In this document: positions 23,951 to 34,857 of the stretch, one piece after another
How positions within the stretch are numbered: position 1 is the first letter of the stretch
How the letters are laid out: every line of letters starts with the position of its first letter
Assembly (NCBI RefSeq): GCF_020184175.1
Contig: NW_026083048.1
Span: 1 to 64,000, forward strand
Direction of reading: 5' to 3'
Source of the DNA: Aphis gossypii
Lineage: Eukaryota; Arthropoda; Insecta; Hemiptera; Aphididae
DNA: 64,000 bases
The notes under the pieces: model-generated
The model's database searches: none
What the model saw: the letters and a program-made list of their open reading frames with translations, nothing else
Told to the model about the DNA's origin: nothing
Made by a program: the position numbers and the translations under genes

Positions 23951-25207
23951 CTAAATTTTTCTAACTTCTCCGCTAAACGGGTTGTACTGAATGACTCGAT
24001 CATGTATAACTAAACAATAGGCTGCCGTGTTTGGTGGAAAATTATTAGCTGCCTCGATTTCAACTCGAAGATCTACGTTGGAAATCTTAGCGTCATCATT
24101 TTGCCGTGAACAATCTATGCAGATAAATGGCCCCAACTCTTTATATTTTTCCCTCGTCAGGCACGGCTGGCCAGTAAGTCTCTCGTAATAATGTTTTTGG
24201 AAATCGGCGTAATTTTGATAGAACATGGTAAAGAGATTTTTGTCAAAGTTTTCGTTGAAATCTTCATACGGATATTCGATTGAATTAATATATGCTTTAA
24301 CGTTTGTCAGTGAACATGTATCATAATCAACGTTATAACCGTCCGCTACAGTACCGGGTGAATTGGTGAGAAAAGCAATTATCAAGCACCTAGGTTTTTC
24401 CACCTGCGAGCACGTTTTAACCATCCACGAGTGTTTGCTTGTCTGCGGCAAATTCGGGTACTCGCAAAGCTCCCAATTTCTAAAGGCGCAATTTATCATT
24501 TTTTTGCTATCCACGATTTTCATTAGCTTCAACCTCTCCCGATCATCGACTTTGATCACAGGCACTTTCCACAACACACTAAGCTGAACTTTAACTTTCC
24601 GAGCCATAGATTTTCCCGCTTCGCTCGTTAGGTCCTCACCGCCCGCTACACTAGTTAGATGTAACGAACTCAAATCCGACATCGATCTGTTTAATATGAG
24701 TTTCTGGCTGCAGTTCACCAGTATGCGTTTATAGTCTTCACAAAATCCGAAAACATGCTTTAACGGTATAAACCCGCTGAACGTACCGTCTTTAACAAAA
24801 TTTACATTTTTGCACTCAATATCCCAGGCCGCGTTTTGCAAAATATTTGCATCTGCAGGAGTGTACGAACAGTATCCCTTCATCGCACTGGTTATTCCCG
24901 GCTTTTTGACTCGTTGTACTTCGGTAGAATTTATTTCGTATTTCATTTCGTTAAACAAATTTGTCAGACCGTTATGGGCGATATTTATGATCGTCTTCAT
25001 TTCGTCGGGCTTTATTATTTTTCCTTCGATATAGATAAAACTCTCACTCGGTAGAGTATGCGCATCTCGATTTTGAATGGCGATCCGTATCTCGTCACCG
25101 TTGTTCAATGCCGAAGACGAAAACAGTAAAAAAGAATGCATAAACATTTCGCGTATCGGGGACTCGCTAATATACGGCCCACCAACGTCCAAAAACGATT
25201 TATCCAT
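23951..25207 (-). CDS. Polinton major capsid protein (double jelly-roll hexon type)
   Basis: A 418-residue ORF if started at the second ATG (25207), the better start because upstream codons are hydrophobic filler; the open frame extends to 25264. Blocks I recognise from insect Polinton/adintovirus capsids include NRDAHTLPSESFIYIEG near the N-terminus, NGLTNLFNEMKYEIN (around the start of the first jelly roll), PLKHVFGFCEDYKRIL in the middle, and AAYCLVIHDRVIQYNPFSG at the C-terminus. It would form the trimeric capsomers of an icosahedral shell. It is somewhat short for the family. It follows the penton and small basic ORF on the same strand, the usual capsid cluster. Family assignment is by motif memory. 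Confidence 0.75.
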   Translation of the reverse strand: MDKSFLDVGGPYISESPIREMFMHSFLLFSSSALNNGDEIRIAIQNRDAHTLPSESFIYIEGKIIKPDEMKTIINIAHNGLTNLFNEMKYEINSTEVQRVKKPGITSAMKGYCSYTPADANILQNAAWDIECKNVNFVKDGTFSGFIPLKHVFGFCEDYKRILVNCSQKLILNRSMSDLSSLHLTSVAGGEDLTSEAGKSMARKVKVQLSVLWKVPVIKVDDRERLKLMKIVDSKKMINCAFRNWELCEYPNLPQTSKHSWMVKTCSQVEKPRCLIIAFLTNSPGTVADGYNVDYDTCSLTNVKAYINSIEYPYEDFNENFDKNLFTMFYQNYADFQKHYYERLTGQPCLTREKYKELGPFICIDCSRQNDDAKISNVDLRVEIEAANNFPPNTAAYCLVIHDRVIQYNPFSGEVRKI

Positions 25208-25276
25208 AGTGTATATAATATAAAATAGATATTTACTTGCTGGCGATAAAGCGTAAAAATTCACAATTTTCTTTTG

Positions 25277-25426
25277 TCAACTTTTTATTTTTCCAGTATT
25301 AATATTGGCTTTTCTACGAACGACACCACCGGTGCGATGTGATGCTTGTCTGTTGACCGCCGTGGCTTTAATGCGGTTATTACCACAAACGTACGCATAT
25401 TTATCGCCGTTAAATTTCAGACCCAT
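25277..25426 (-). CDS. Small basic ORF between penton and capsid genes
   Basis: An ATG at 25426 opens 49 codons ending TGA at 25277-25279. The product is rich in Arg/Lys (GNNRIKATAVNR, TGGVVRRKA, TGKIKS) and looks like a small DNA-binding or core peptide. Its start overlaps the last codons of the frame-shifted penton tail, and its stop is 70 bp before the capsid ATG, so it is packed in the capsid cluster. Adenoviruses have small basic core proteins; the parallel is only positional. The ORF is too short to be secure. Confidence 0.45.
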   Translation of the reverse strand: MGLKFNGDKYAYVCGNNRIKATAVNRQASHRTGGVVRRKANINTGKIKS

Positions 25427-26115
25427 TTTTTATGAGAAGTCTAACGTTCACAGTTTCACCGCGAAAATCAATTAATCTTCCGTTTTGATCGGTTAACGAA
25501 ACACGTACGAAATCAATTGTATTTGTCTTCAGTTTATATAGCACACATATTTTGGTATTTCAACTATTTATAAACGGGTGGCACGGCGGGGTAAAACTCG
25601 TGTATCGTATGTGATTGTTGCCCGTTGTCGAATGAGCCTAAAGCTAAATTACATTCGACTTTTATCGTGTTGACATTCATAATTTTCACTACTCGATCGG
25701 ATTCATGTCTGCGATTGCGCACCAAAGTACGTTTGTCGAAGCCCAATAACGGTGCGATGCTATCTTTAACGTTCAGATCGATATCGCAATTACAACGCAA
25801 CGTACATTTTAATGTACTATTATCAGCCGATAAACTGAAAAAAAGTACTCCGATGTCCTTCAAAAGTTCGCGTATTTTAGCTTCCAAAGAAATTATTTCA
25901 TAACATCCGCTTGGTATTTTAATCTTGGTCGTTTCCTCCCGCTCGCTGTGTATAATATGTAAAGTGTCGCAACCGGCACTGACGTTTGGTATTGAATTAT
26001 ATGTCTGTATACTTTGAAGCCCGATTTCCGATTTATTCCCTACTTCTATAGGCGGAAAAAAATAGCATTCCAATTCGGCACTACTTCCGCTGAGCGATAG
26101 TGTTTGCGATGGCAT
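25427..26115 (-). pseudogene. Polinton penton (minor capsid) protein, frame-shifted near its end
   Basis: The open frame 26115-25564 (183 aa) has IPSGCYEIISLEAKIRELL, LLGFDKRTL with HESDRVVKI, NVNTIKVECNL and QQSHTIHEFYPAVPP, blocks I know from Polinton/adintovirus pentons (single jelly roll, fivefold vertices). A stop at 25564-25566 ends it early. Downstream codons in the other two frames match the expected C-terminal strand up to a TAA near 25412. This implies two frame changes, around 25565 and 25530. The penton ATG is 40 bp downstream of the Helitron 2 insertion point, so its promoter has also been displaced. Confidence 0.68.
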
Positions 26116-26130
26116 TGCAATGTCGTCAAT

Positions 26131-26154
26131 TATATATATATATATATATATATA
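26131..26154. repeat. TA microsatellite at the Helitron 2 insertion site
   Basis: About twelve TA units directly abut the Helitron 3' end. AT-rich sites suit Helitron A|T insertion. Confidence 0.75.
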
Positions 26155-26331
26155 CTAGCTGACCCGACACGGCGTTGCCCGTGTGTTACTTTCTTTTTTT
26201 GCATTTTCGTATGCCGTGTGTTAATTTTTAATTTAATCTTATTGATAGTGCTAATATTACGTCGAATTCACGACGAAAGATTTGTAATGTGGCAGTTTTT
26301 GTGCCTACGTATTTTAAAAAATTCTCCTGAA

Positions 26332-26487
26332 CAGAACCGTCACCCTGGTGATAGGGCGTTGTGAATAAAAAATAATTAAATAAAACATATATAATGATTT
26401 AAAAGTAAGTAGTTATAGTTTTAACTGTTATAGTTTTATTTAATTATTTTTTATTCACAACGCCCTATCACCAGGGTGACGGTTCTG
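26332..26487. repeat. Perfect 55-bp inverted repeat in the Helitron 2 3' region
   Basis: Arms at 26332-26386 and 26433-26487 (starting CAGAACCGTCACCCTGGTGA and complemented) are identical over 55 bases with a 46-base loop. After each arm, or in the loop, a direct copy of ATGATTTAAAAGTAAGTA also occurs (about 26395 and 26489). The perfect match inside an otherwise decayed element implies a recent origin. Confidence 0.85.
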
Positions 26488-26590
26488 TCATGATTTAAAA
26501 GTAAGTAATCGCTTTATTGTTAATCATGTGAATCATAATTATTATTATTATCATTGTAGTACTTTGTGGTATACGATGTTTCTTGTTTGA

Positions 26591-28357
26591 TTACCTGGCG
26601 CATAGATACAAATCTGATGGTTTTCCAACACGGGAACAGGCAACATACAATTGACCATGTGAGAAACATGGGTTTTCTAGATTAATACCCAAAACACTTA
26701 ATGATTGCCCCTGTGACTTGTTTATAGTCATAGCAAAAGCAAGACGCACTGGAAACTGTAGTCGTTTAAACTCAAATGGCACATCAGTCGGAATCATTGG
26801 GATGCGCGGTATGAGAACATCTTCTCCTTTATACTTTCCTTTGAGTATAGTTGCTTCTATCACATTGTTTAGTAATTTTTTTATCGCTAACCGTGTACCG
26901 TTGCAAAGACGCGGTTGGTTGATATTCGCAACATTATAACCACCGATCCAACCTTTAATTGAAGATTGTGAGGTGGCAATCCTGGCAAATCCAGCGAGTT
27001 TAAAAATTCCGGTGGATAGTTGACTACATCATCTTGATTAGTAGCCGAATCAACTGATTTATATATCATCAATTCGCCTGTAATTTGTTCTTGAATTTTG
27101 AAATTTAATTCATTTACATCTATGTTTTATGCAGCCAGTATAGCTCGTTCGCTCAACCAATCATGGTTTCTGTAATTTTGAGAAACATCTGGAAACACCT
27201 TCTGAATAAGTTCATCTTTTGATCGAGTTAACTGACAAAAACTTAGAGGAAAGTTAATGCAGCCAGTCAACATGTCTATAGGAAATTTGCCATTACCAAT
27301 GTCAATGAGTTGTTTAGAGAATATGTTTCCAGATTGGTCATTTTGCAACTCGACACGCATATTCTTGCTTAAATGAAGTACTTTGACATGTTTCCACAAA
27401 CTGGAGGACTTTAGACATGCATTGAGTTCATCAGCTGGCGTTGATCGTGGAATCACCGGCAATGTTTGACGAAAATCTTCTGCTAATAAAATCATTGCAC
27501 CACCAAATCGGTTATTATTGCTCCGTAGATCTTTTAAGGTTCTGTCCAAAGCCTCCAAAGATTTTATGTGCCATCGTGCATTCATCCCAAACAATCAATT
27601 TACATTGCTGCAAAACCTTTGCCATTGCAGAGTTCTTCGAAACGTTGCAGGTTGGAGTTTCATTGCTATGCATATTTAATGGCAATTTTAGTGCTGAATG
27701 GGCTGTTCGACCACCTTCAAGCAAAGTTGCTGCGATTCCCGACGAAGCGAGTGCAAGTGCAATTTTATTTTGTGAGCGAATTGTTGCTAATATTAATGAA
27801 ATCAAAAAAGTTTTTCCTGTACCACCAGGTGCATCTAAGAAGTAAATCCCTCCAGTTTCATCATTTGTTACTTTCATAAGAGTTTCAAATACATACTTCT
27901 GTTGTTCATTTAACAGTGGAAGATTTGTTTGAATTAATTCTTTCAAATCGTTGAGATCATACAGTCTTTCTCGATGCAACTCTTGGTTAAAAGCGTCATG
28001 CATTGGACGATTGGGCGCGGTCAGGCCTAATTGAATTAATAGTTTGTTTGACATTATCAAGCACATGTCCTCAATTGAAATCAATGCTTCATTGTAAATT
28101 TCTTCACTGATTTGTATATTTGGATTTCCCATTCTATTCTGTATTTGATACAAAATATCATCACACATATAATCTTTGTACTTGATCCACAAATCAATTG
28201 GGTTTGATGGGAAGCATGTAGATATGATTATAGAAAACAATGTTCGTATTTGATGAGCGTGTGATGATATTACAGCATCATTGAGAGTTTGATCCCAATG
28301 AGCGTCATTTTCAAGCAATTGCAAACGTTGACAGGCTTCTCTGTAGGATACACACAA
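26591..28357 (-). pseudogene. Helitron 2 helicase (Pif1-like), broken
   Basis: 28357-27515 includes the pre-helicase linker, Walker A (FLDAPGGTGKTFLISL), GIAATLLEGGRTAHSALKLP and Walker B (LIVWDECTMAHK). 27594-27127 has DFRQTLPVIPR; 27072-26887 the LPPHNLQLKVG block; 26863-26591 IPMIPTDVPFEFKRLQ, TINKSQGQSLS and LYVACSRVG. Frame changes fall near 27560 and near 26890-26940, and between 27127 and 27072. All motifs are present in order, so decay is moderate. Confidence 0.85.
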
Positions 28358-31182
28358 TCACCATCAACAGTTCGTAACTGTTGGAATGATGTTGGGCCAC
28401 GTACATTGACTAATAGCAGTCGTAAGTAAAAACATTCATCATTGCTTGGATGTACTGAATAAATCCGGCCAATCGCATCGGTGGAATATACATCTGTATA
28501 TCCTGGAACTGGTTTTCCTTGTTTCCGTATAAATCTCCTTGAGGATTGATTCCAGGTATAATATTTTGGCATTTCAGAATATAGCAATGTTTGTGCGAAA
28601 TCATCGTTTTGGCATGTCTCAAAAAAACTGGTTAATGTAGTAGATGGTGGCTGAGCAGCTCTTTGTACTGCGTTCTGTGCTGTAAAATACACTCTTTGTC
28701 CATTTTCTAAATGCACAGCTAAGTGAACAACAGAAGGGTGTCTCTCATGAATAGGAAAAGAAAATATTCGCCAAACTGCTTCATTACTACTGACATAGCG
28801 GCCCATTTGGTATTGGGTAACTTCATCATTGGAATTCTCTGCACCAATTCCAATCACAGCCATATCACTCCCTTTGGCTACATATTTGCAAATGTATTTA
28901 ATAGATTTCACTGAATGGCAAGATTCAACGTTGATGTGTGCTTTGAATGTCTTTGATAAAATGGGTGAATATGGAACAATCCAACGATATCTATTTCAAT
29001 ATCTTGTTGATTTAATTTGACAATTGTTGATTTTCCATTGTCTGCTGTCGATCTGCGACGATACAATGGATAACCGTCATTACCAGTAATTGTTTCCGAT
29101 ATTAATGTCCGTGGATATCGTTTTGAACATTTACCATCCATCATACACGGTGAATTTTGATTAAGAGTTCACAGGGACATGTATCATGTTTTTGATAACT
29201 ACCTCATGCAATCCAGGATCTACTTGTACATTAGGGATTTCAGCTGATATCACTGCATCAACTTCATTTGGCCTTATATTTTCAACCAACCAAATCAAAA
29301 TGTGTGCATGTGGCAATCCTCGTTTCTGCCACTCCACAGAATACATCCAGCAGCGTGTCTCACCAAACACATTATGTTTTACGATGAAATCCATTAAAGA
29401 TTTCAACTTTTGTCTAAAGACTCTGGCTGTAATATCATGACGATCAATGGGTGATTGCCCAGAGAATAACTCCTGATTGATTTCTATCCATTGCGGATTG
29501 CATGTAAATGTGATGAACAAATCTGCTGTACCATAATGACGAACATACGACATGGCATCTTGAGCATATTCGTGCATATGCCGAGGGCTTCCGATGTATG
29601 TTGCTGGAAGAATAGTCATCCGACCGACATTCTGTGCATTTCCATCAGTATTAATCGCATCTCGAAGGTGAATATACTCTTCAGATCGGAGTTTGGTTTG
29701 ATTCAACCTGATGAATGTTAATCTTTCCGTTTCAATTTTAACATACATGTCAACAACATATTTGTGATATAATCGCCGACATTTCAATATGTGATTATCT
29801 TCATTTTCCCGAATCATTAGGCGGTATGAATAATAGTTCATTGAACTGACTTTTTTGTTGGTTTCAGAACCTGTAAATAGATTTTGTTTTATAACATCAC
29901 ATATAAATAAAATTAAAATACATAATATAATGACTGAGATATTATCGCCATAGCTAAACTAATATTTTAGTTACCTGCAATGGGATTTATCATTTTTATT
30001 GAGAAATCGTAGCCATCTTCACCTTGCCAAAATATAATGGGATATTGCAGTGCATCATATGAGCGGTGTGTGTTTCCTTTATACGTTGTAATTGATCATT
30101 CCGACGACGTAAAACAATATCACGGGATTCCAAGTTTTCTCCAACTACAACGATAGCAACTTCATCAATAGTTGGTGCATTAAAACGTCTTGTATGTTGA
30201 CCTGCAGGTGTTTTATCAGCTCTGATTACAATTTTGTGATTATCGGATGGCATCAGATCCAGGGCAGTTTTAAACAATATAATCAATTGATTGTGCTGAT
30301 GAAATAAAGTTTGTAATTGTTCTACAATAGACCTCTTTACTAAATTGTTATGTGCACAACGCAGATCAATTTCTTGTGGTGAATTGCCCATAAAATAAAT
30401 TTGCAGGAATTTGTTGTCGCTATCTGACACTGGTAACAGTGAACCTGCTCTGTGATATATTTGCCCTTGTATCTGTAAATAAAAAAATATATTATGGTGT
30501 GGTATAAATTAATGGATTGTCGGTGATCAAACTTAAATAATATTTGATCTTAAAAAGTATATATTTAGTTTTAACTAATATCTATCAAATATAAAATATA
30601 ATAAAAGTGTCACTGAAACTGAAACACCATATAATATGATGACTAAGTGATATATTTCGTAATGATTAAGAAATTGAAGATTAGTGACACATCTTAACTT
30701 TGGTGACAGAAAATTTTGTTCGCTAAAATAATTATGAGTAACTGCTATAATACATACCTTGAAAGTTGGCATAAAATTTTCCCGAACTACATTTGTTGCC
30801 CCAAATGAAGTCATTTGAAAGCAATTGTTATATTGTTGGATATTTGTCAAAAAGTGTATAGAATCTGTTCCTATTCCTGAAACCAATGAGTACAATGGTT
30901 CTGGTGGTGGATCCAATGGTATCAATTTCACTTTACCATTTGCGCAACAAATCCATTGGCTTCGTTTTTGTATTTTAATGCCTTACAGTGTGAGCAAACC
31001 GAGTTCATAGAACCAATAACAACACATTGGTAGTTACTGTAGTCAATTGACACATCGTAACTAAAAGCAGCTCGATTCAAACTTGCTCGCGCTTCACGCG
31101 TTTGTGAATTAGATCGGTAATTAGCTTGGTTTGTAGCATTTCTGGTTCTTCTACCTAAATTGCTTCGTCTTATAGGAGGCAT
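28270..31182 (-). pseudogene. Helitron 2 N-terminal zinc region and Rep, with two introns, broken
   Basis: 31182-30928 opens with an Arg/Asn-rich head, then CSHCKALKY. After a frame change, NIQQYNNCFQMTSFGATN follows. A probable intron spans about 30761-30477 (GTATGT...TTACAG) and a second about 29983-29876 (GTAACT...TTTACAG), giving exons 30476-29984 and 29875-29161. The Rep core is DLFITFTCNPQWIEIN and GLPHAHILIWLVE at 29841-29161. A frame change at MIHVP (about 29175) precedes the cysteine-rich segment 29144-28908. KYICKYVAKGSDMA (28905-28865) has the paired tyrosines. The introns suit expression in a eukaryotic nucleus. Confidence 0.78.
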
Positions 31183-31287
31183 ATCAAATATAAATTATTT
31201 TTTCACTAATCACGAACTAAACAAACACTAACTAACTAAACACTCTGCACAAAACACGATTGTTGGTTGCCATGGATACGATCAGTA

Positions 31288-33137
31288 TCTATAATATAAA
31301 AATGAATCGCAAAAGTGTTGTAAGCGCATAACTCAACAACGGCTGGACCGATTTCGCTCATTATTTTTTTTGTTTGGGTCGTAATTGCCAGGAGAAGGTT
31401 CTTACAAGCAAAAAATTTGAGAAAGTTATCGGGTTAGAGAAATATGACGAGGTGGTGATGAAATTACAGAAGCGCCATCTATCCAGCAAATAGTCAACTA
31501 AATTATTTTTGGTAGTCAATGGCAACCATTTAAATAAAATAAATCATTTATTTAAAATGTTTTTAAAAATGCATGCAAATAGACATACAAACTTAAATCG
31601 TTGTCATAGTAAAAAAAGAAATTAAAAATCTTTATACATAAAAATGGAGATAAAAATGTATAAAAATTCATCAATTGAGAACAGCTGAACCGATTTCGCC
31701 AATTATTTTTTAGGAGTATTTGTTATTGTCTGGAGAAGGTTTTTACGAAAGAAAATTTTTAAAAAGTCAACCGAATAAGTAGGAAAAGTGCAAAGTCTAT
31801 TCATTGATGTTTGGGATTTGAACTCGATACCATTGTCTTTATTTACTCTATGGTAGATGTAGACATCTAAACATCAGCTCGATGTACAATCAATATAATC
31901 TATGGTTTCTATAGTTATTTAGTTTGGAAATTTGAAATTTGTTGAGTGAATTTTTTTTAGTTCACAATAATCTATCTATCTTCTATCTTCTATATATATA
32001 AAAATAGAGACAAAAGTGTATAACATTTCATCAATTGAGAACGGCTGGATCGATTTCGCTCATTCTTATTTTGTTTGGGTCGTAATTTCCAGAAGAAGGT
32101 TCTTATGTAAGAAAAAGTTAAGAAAATTGCACGGAAAATTAAAAAAAAATACAATGAAAAATAAAAAATACCGATGACTACTATTACTATTATTATTATT
32201 ATTACTAATTTATTTTCGGTAATCATGGTAACATTTTTTTTGTTATTATTATTTATTTTCCCCATTTTTGTAACATTTTTCACTGATGATTCGCTCCTAT
32301 TGGTCGCACGAGAAGGTGCTTATGTAGTACAATTTTAGGAAAATCCACCAGAAAACTTCGGAATCTGGATGTAAAAAAACAACAACTGTCACTGCAGTCC
32401 AGCAAGAAAATAAACTATATATATTAAGGTCACTATTGATTATGATTGAATATAATAATTATAGACCTGTTGTTATATTTTGTTAAAACCATAACAACAA
32501 AAATAAGAATTAGCAAAATAAGTCAATGTCTACAGTAAATTTCAAATTCACAGCAATAAACTAACATAACAAATTATACCAAGTTTTATTGTTTTACCAA
32601 CAGGCAACAATATAAAAATCACGAGATGGCACATAATTGTATTTTACCCATCGTAGTAAAATAAAAAAAATGATATAACTTTGAAACTTAAGTGTTAGAA
32701 ATTATAAGCTTACGTACACATCTCTCGGGGTCCGCAATCCACCATGTGTGGATTGCCTACATGATAATATACTGTTCGCATAATCATAAGAGAGTCTCAC
32801 GGCAACGGCAAGCAGAATGACTATAATATTATGACTTGAGTAACTCACTGACTAATAAATGTAGAGCCTGAATAATGATAGATCGATGCTTAAAATTTAC
32901 ACGGTACGTTCGTAAAATCGTACCACAAATTTAGTGTGCAATAAGAAAGCATTTTACAAAATTCGCATATTAAAGTGGTGGTTTCACAAGATTTTTGAGA
33001 ATCAAAACGGTCAATGAAAATATATAAGTTTTGAACACCGTTAAACCGAATATTAAATAACAAATTAATCAAAATTCGAATCATATTATATAGAATTGGC
33101 ATTTTTAACGGGCAACGAAGTGCACGTAGCCAGCTAG
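31288..33137 (+). mobile_element. Non-autonomous Helitron nested head-to-head in Helitron 2
   Basis: It begins TCTATAATATAAAAATGAAT after an A (31287) and ends GTAGCCAGCTAG before a T (33138). Its first 300 bp are an imperfect inverted copy of the Helitron 2 leader (33577-33270), including GCGCATAACTCAACAACG and the TGGACCGATTTCGCTC block. Two more Helitron-like 5' segments lie inside, near 31636 and 31983 (TCTATATATATAAAAATAGA), so it may be a composite. No coding sequence is supported. Confidence 0.72.
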
Positions 33138-33583
33138 TTATATTATAAATATTATAGGAAGGGCTATTTTAAAAAGAAAAGGGCTATTTTTAGGGTTTTT
33201 CCAGCAATAATTCTAATTTTTCTAGCCGTAAAAACCATCCTTGGACTTCAACGAACATTTGCGAACATTTGCGTTGTTTGTATGTCTATTTGCATGCATT
33301 TTTTAAAACATTTTAAATAAATGATTTATTTTATTTAAATGGTTGCCATTGACTACCAAAAATAATTTAGTTGACTATTTGCTGGATAGATGGCGCCTCT
33401 GTAATTCATCACCACCTCGTCATATTTCTCTAATCCGATAACTTTCTCAAATTTTTCGTCCGTAAGAACCTTCTCCTGACAATTACGACCCAAACAAAAA
33501 AAGAATGAGCGAAATCGGTCCAGGCGTTGTTGAGTTATGCGCTTACCAAATTTTGCGATTCATTTTTATATATAAGATTATAA

Positions 33584-33947
33584 TTATTTTTGTTTTGTAG
33601 TTAAAAATTTCAGACACAAATGTCCGCAGTTAAATGTATTGTATGCTTGCTCGCGCTGGTAATTATATACGATATCGAATCCTTTAAAATATTTTTCAAG
33701 CTGTAGAGGCGGCCGTATGTTCCCGAAACTGTCGTAGTAATGAACTAGTTTTCCGATTTTTCTATAACACACCCAATGAGTACCGTTATTTTTTTCAAAG
33801 TCCAGGTTAACGACGGCGGTCTCCTTGTATTTAGGAGCAGCGGGCAACCTGTCTATGCTATATACGCCTCTGAAATGTGGTATTTTCTTGTATTTTGCGT
33901 ATCTAACAATTTCGAAATCAAAAAGAGCACGATTGGGCAGAGTTAGT
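33584..33947 (-). CDS. Polinton cysteine protease (adenain-like)
   Basis: The ATG-started ORF is 33847-33584, but the same frame is open upstream to about 33990 and there reads the family's N-terminal block (LPNRALFDFEIVRYA, then IPHFRGVYSIDRLP). No ATG begins it, so the start is unclear: it may be non-ATG, spliced or lost. The catalytic region is visible: NGTHWVCYRK supplies the histidine, YYDSFG the aspartate, and TFNCGHLCLKFL the cysteine. This fold cleaves capsid precursors in adenoviruses and is a core Polinton gene. It overlaps the end of the PLA2-domain gene and stops seven bases before Helitron 2. Confidence 0.82.
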
Positions 33948-34857
33948 TTTTTGTCTTTGATGATGATGATTTTCTCGCCGCCTTCATCTTCCTAGATTTT
34001 TTTTTATTATTCATCGATATTTTTCTCTTTTTCGTAGACGTGCCCGTCTTTTTCCTAGACGCCATTTTCGATTTACCACCTGTAGCGCGTTTACGTGAAC
34101 CACGACCATTAGATTTCTTTACAATGGCATACGAGCCAGCACCTTTATGCGGTGCTAAATACATTCCTTTACCTAAATGTATAGGCGATTGGCCGCCAGA
34201 TCTAATACCGTGTATTGTTCTCACGATGTTGGCTACTCCCCCACTCAGCGTACCCAAAGCTGAAAGACCAGCCAATATCGGAATTAGCGAGAGAGAACCT
34301 CCTGTTTTAGGAACTCTGATCACACGGGGCGGTTTATTTTTATTATTATTATTTGATCGCCCGCGCGTTTTTTTCACATGCTTTCGCGCCACGCATACAG
34401 CTGATTTAATTAATTTACCCATATTCTCTGTTCTCGATCCCGCTTTCACCGATTTTTTTAGCGCTTTTTTACACGCTTTGACAATATTGACGAAACCACA
34501 ACCAGCGCCGATTTTGCGTTTAGCCTTCATAGCCGTCGTTACAAGCCACGCGGCGGCTTTTTCTTTAAAATTAGCGTCTTTCGCAAGCACTCTGCTCCAA
34601 GCACGCTCTTCCAATACACCGTCGGCCGCGTTTCGTTCCGATAAAGAATTATTTTTATCGTAAGCTATATCGTGGTCTCTGCACGCTGCATCTAAACCGT
34701 TTATTCCGGACTGTCCGAGAGCAAGTCTTTTTTTTAAATCGGTTCCCGGCCCACAGTACTGATAACCGGGTAGATGTAATTCGAACGGTACACTATTTAT
34801 TACGGTGTTTAATAGCCCTGCACCGCTATTGGTCTTGACCTTTGCACGTGACAACAT
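33943..34857 (-). CDS. Polinton capsid-associated protein with phospholipase A2-like domain
   Basis: The ATG at 34857 is preferred; the open frame extends to 34884 at a GTG. Residues about 20-65 match the parvovirus VP1-type PLA2 fold: GYQYCGPGTDLKKR is the calcium loop and LDAACRDHDIAYDKN the His-Asp catalytic helix. Next come a lysine/arginine-rich stretch, a hydrophobic glycine-rich segment (SLIPILAGLSALGTLSGG, about residue 195-215) and GKGMYLAPHKGAGSYAIV, which I associate with Polinton minor capsid proteins. The tail is very basic. PLA2 domains help parvoviruses cross endosomal membranes; a similar role here is inference. Calcium-loop and catalytic residues look intact. Confidence 0.8.
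   Translation of the reverse strand: MLSRAKVKTNSGAGLLNTVINSVPFELHLPGYQYCGPGTDLKKRLALGQSGINGLDAACRDHDIAYDKNNSLSERNAADGVLEERAWSRVLAKDANFKEKAAAWLVTTAMKAKRKIGAGCGFVNIVKACKKALKKSVKAGSRTENMGKLIKSAVCVARKHVKKTRGRSNNNNKNKPPRVIRVPKTGGSLSLIPILAGLSALGTLSGGVANIVRTIHGIRSGGQSPIHLGKGMYLAPHKGAGSYAIVKKSNGRGSRKRATGGKSKMASRKKTGTSTKKRKISMNNKKKSRKMKAARKSSSSKTKN

Larger units (their letters stand above)
26155..33577 (-). mobile_element. Helitron 2, inserted in the Polinton capsid cluster
   Basis: On the minus strand it starts TCTTATATATAAAAATGAAT (5' end at 33577, preceded by A) and ends CGGGTCAGCTAG (3' end at 26155, followed by T). A 3' hairpin with stem ACACGG/CCGTGT lies at 26167-26184. This matches Helitron ends with no target duplication. 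It carries N-terminal, Rep and helicase regions (31182-26591), all broken. A second Helitron (31288-33137) sits in its leader. Without that, Helitron 2 is about 5.6 kb, full length for an autonomous Helitron. Confidence 0.85.

Noticed and set aside
26104..26364. Plus-strand ORF across the Helitron 2 3' end
   Set aside because: Spans the Polinton-Helitron junction and the TA microsatellite, so it cannot be an evolved gene.
31990..32283. 97-aa hydrophobic ORF
   Set aside because: Lies in Helitron non-coding DNA and is driven by AT-rich and ATT-repeat sequence.
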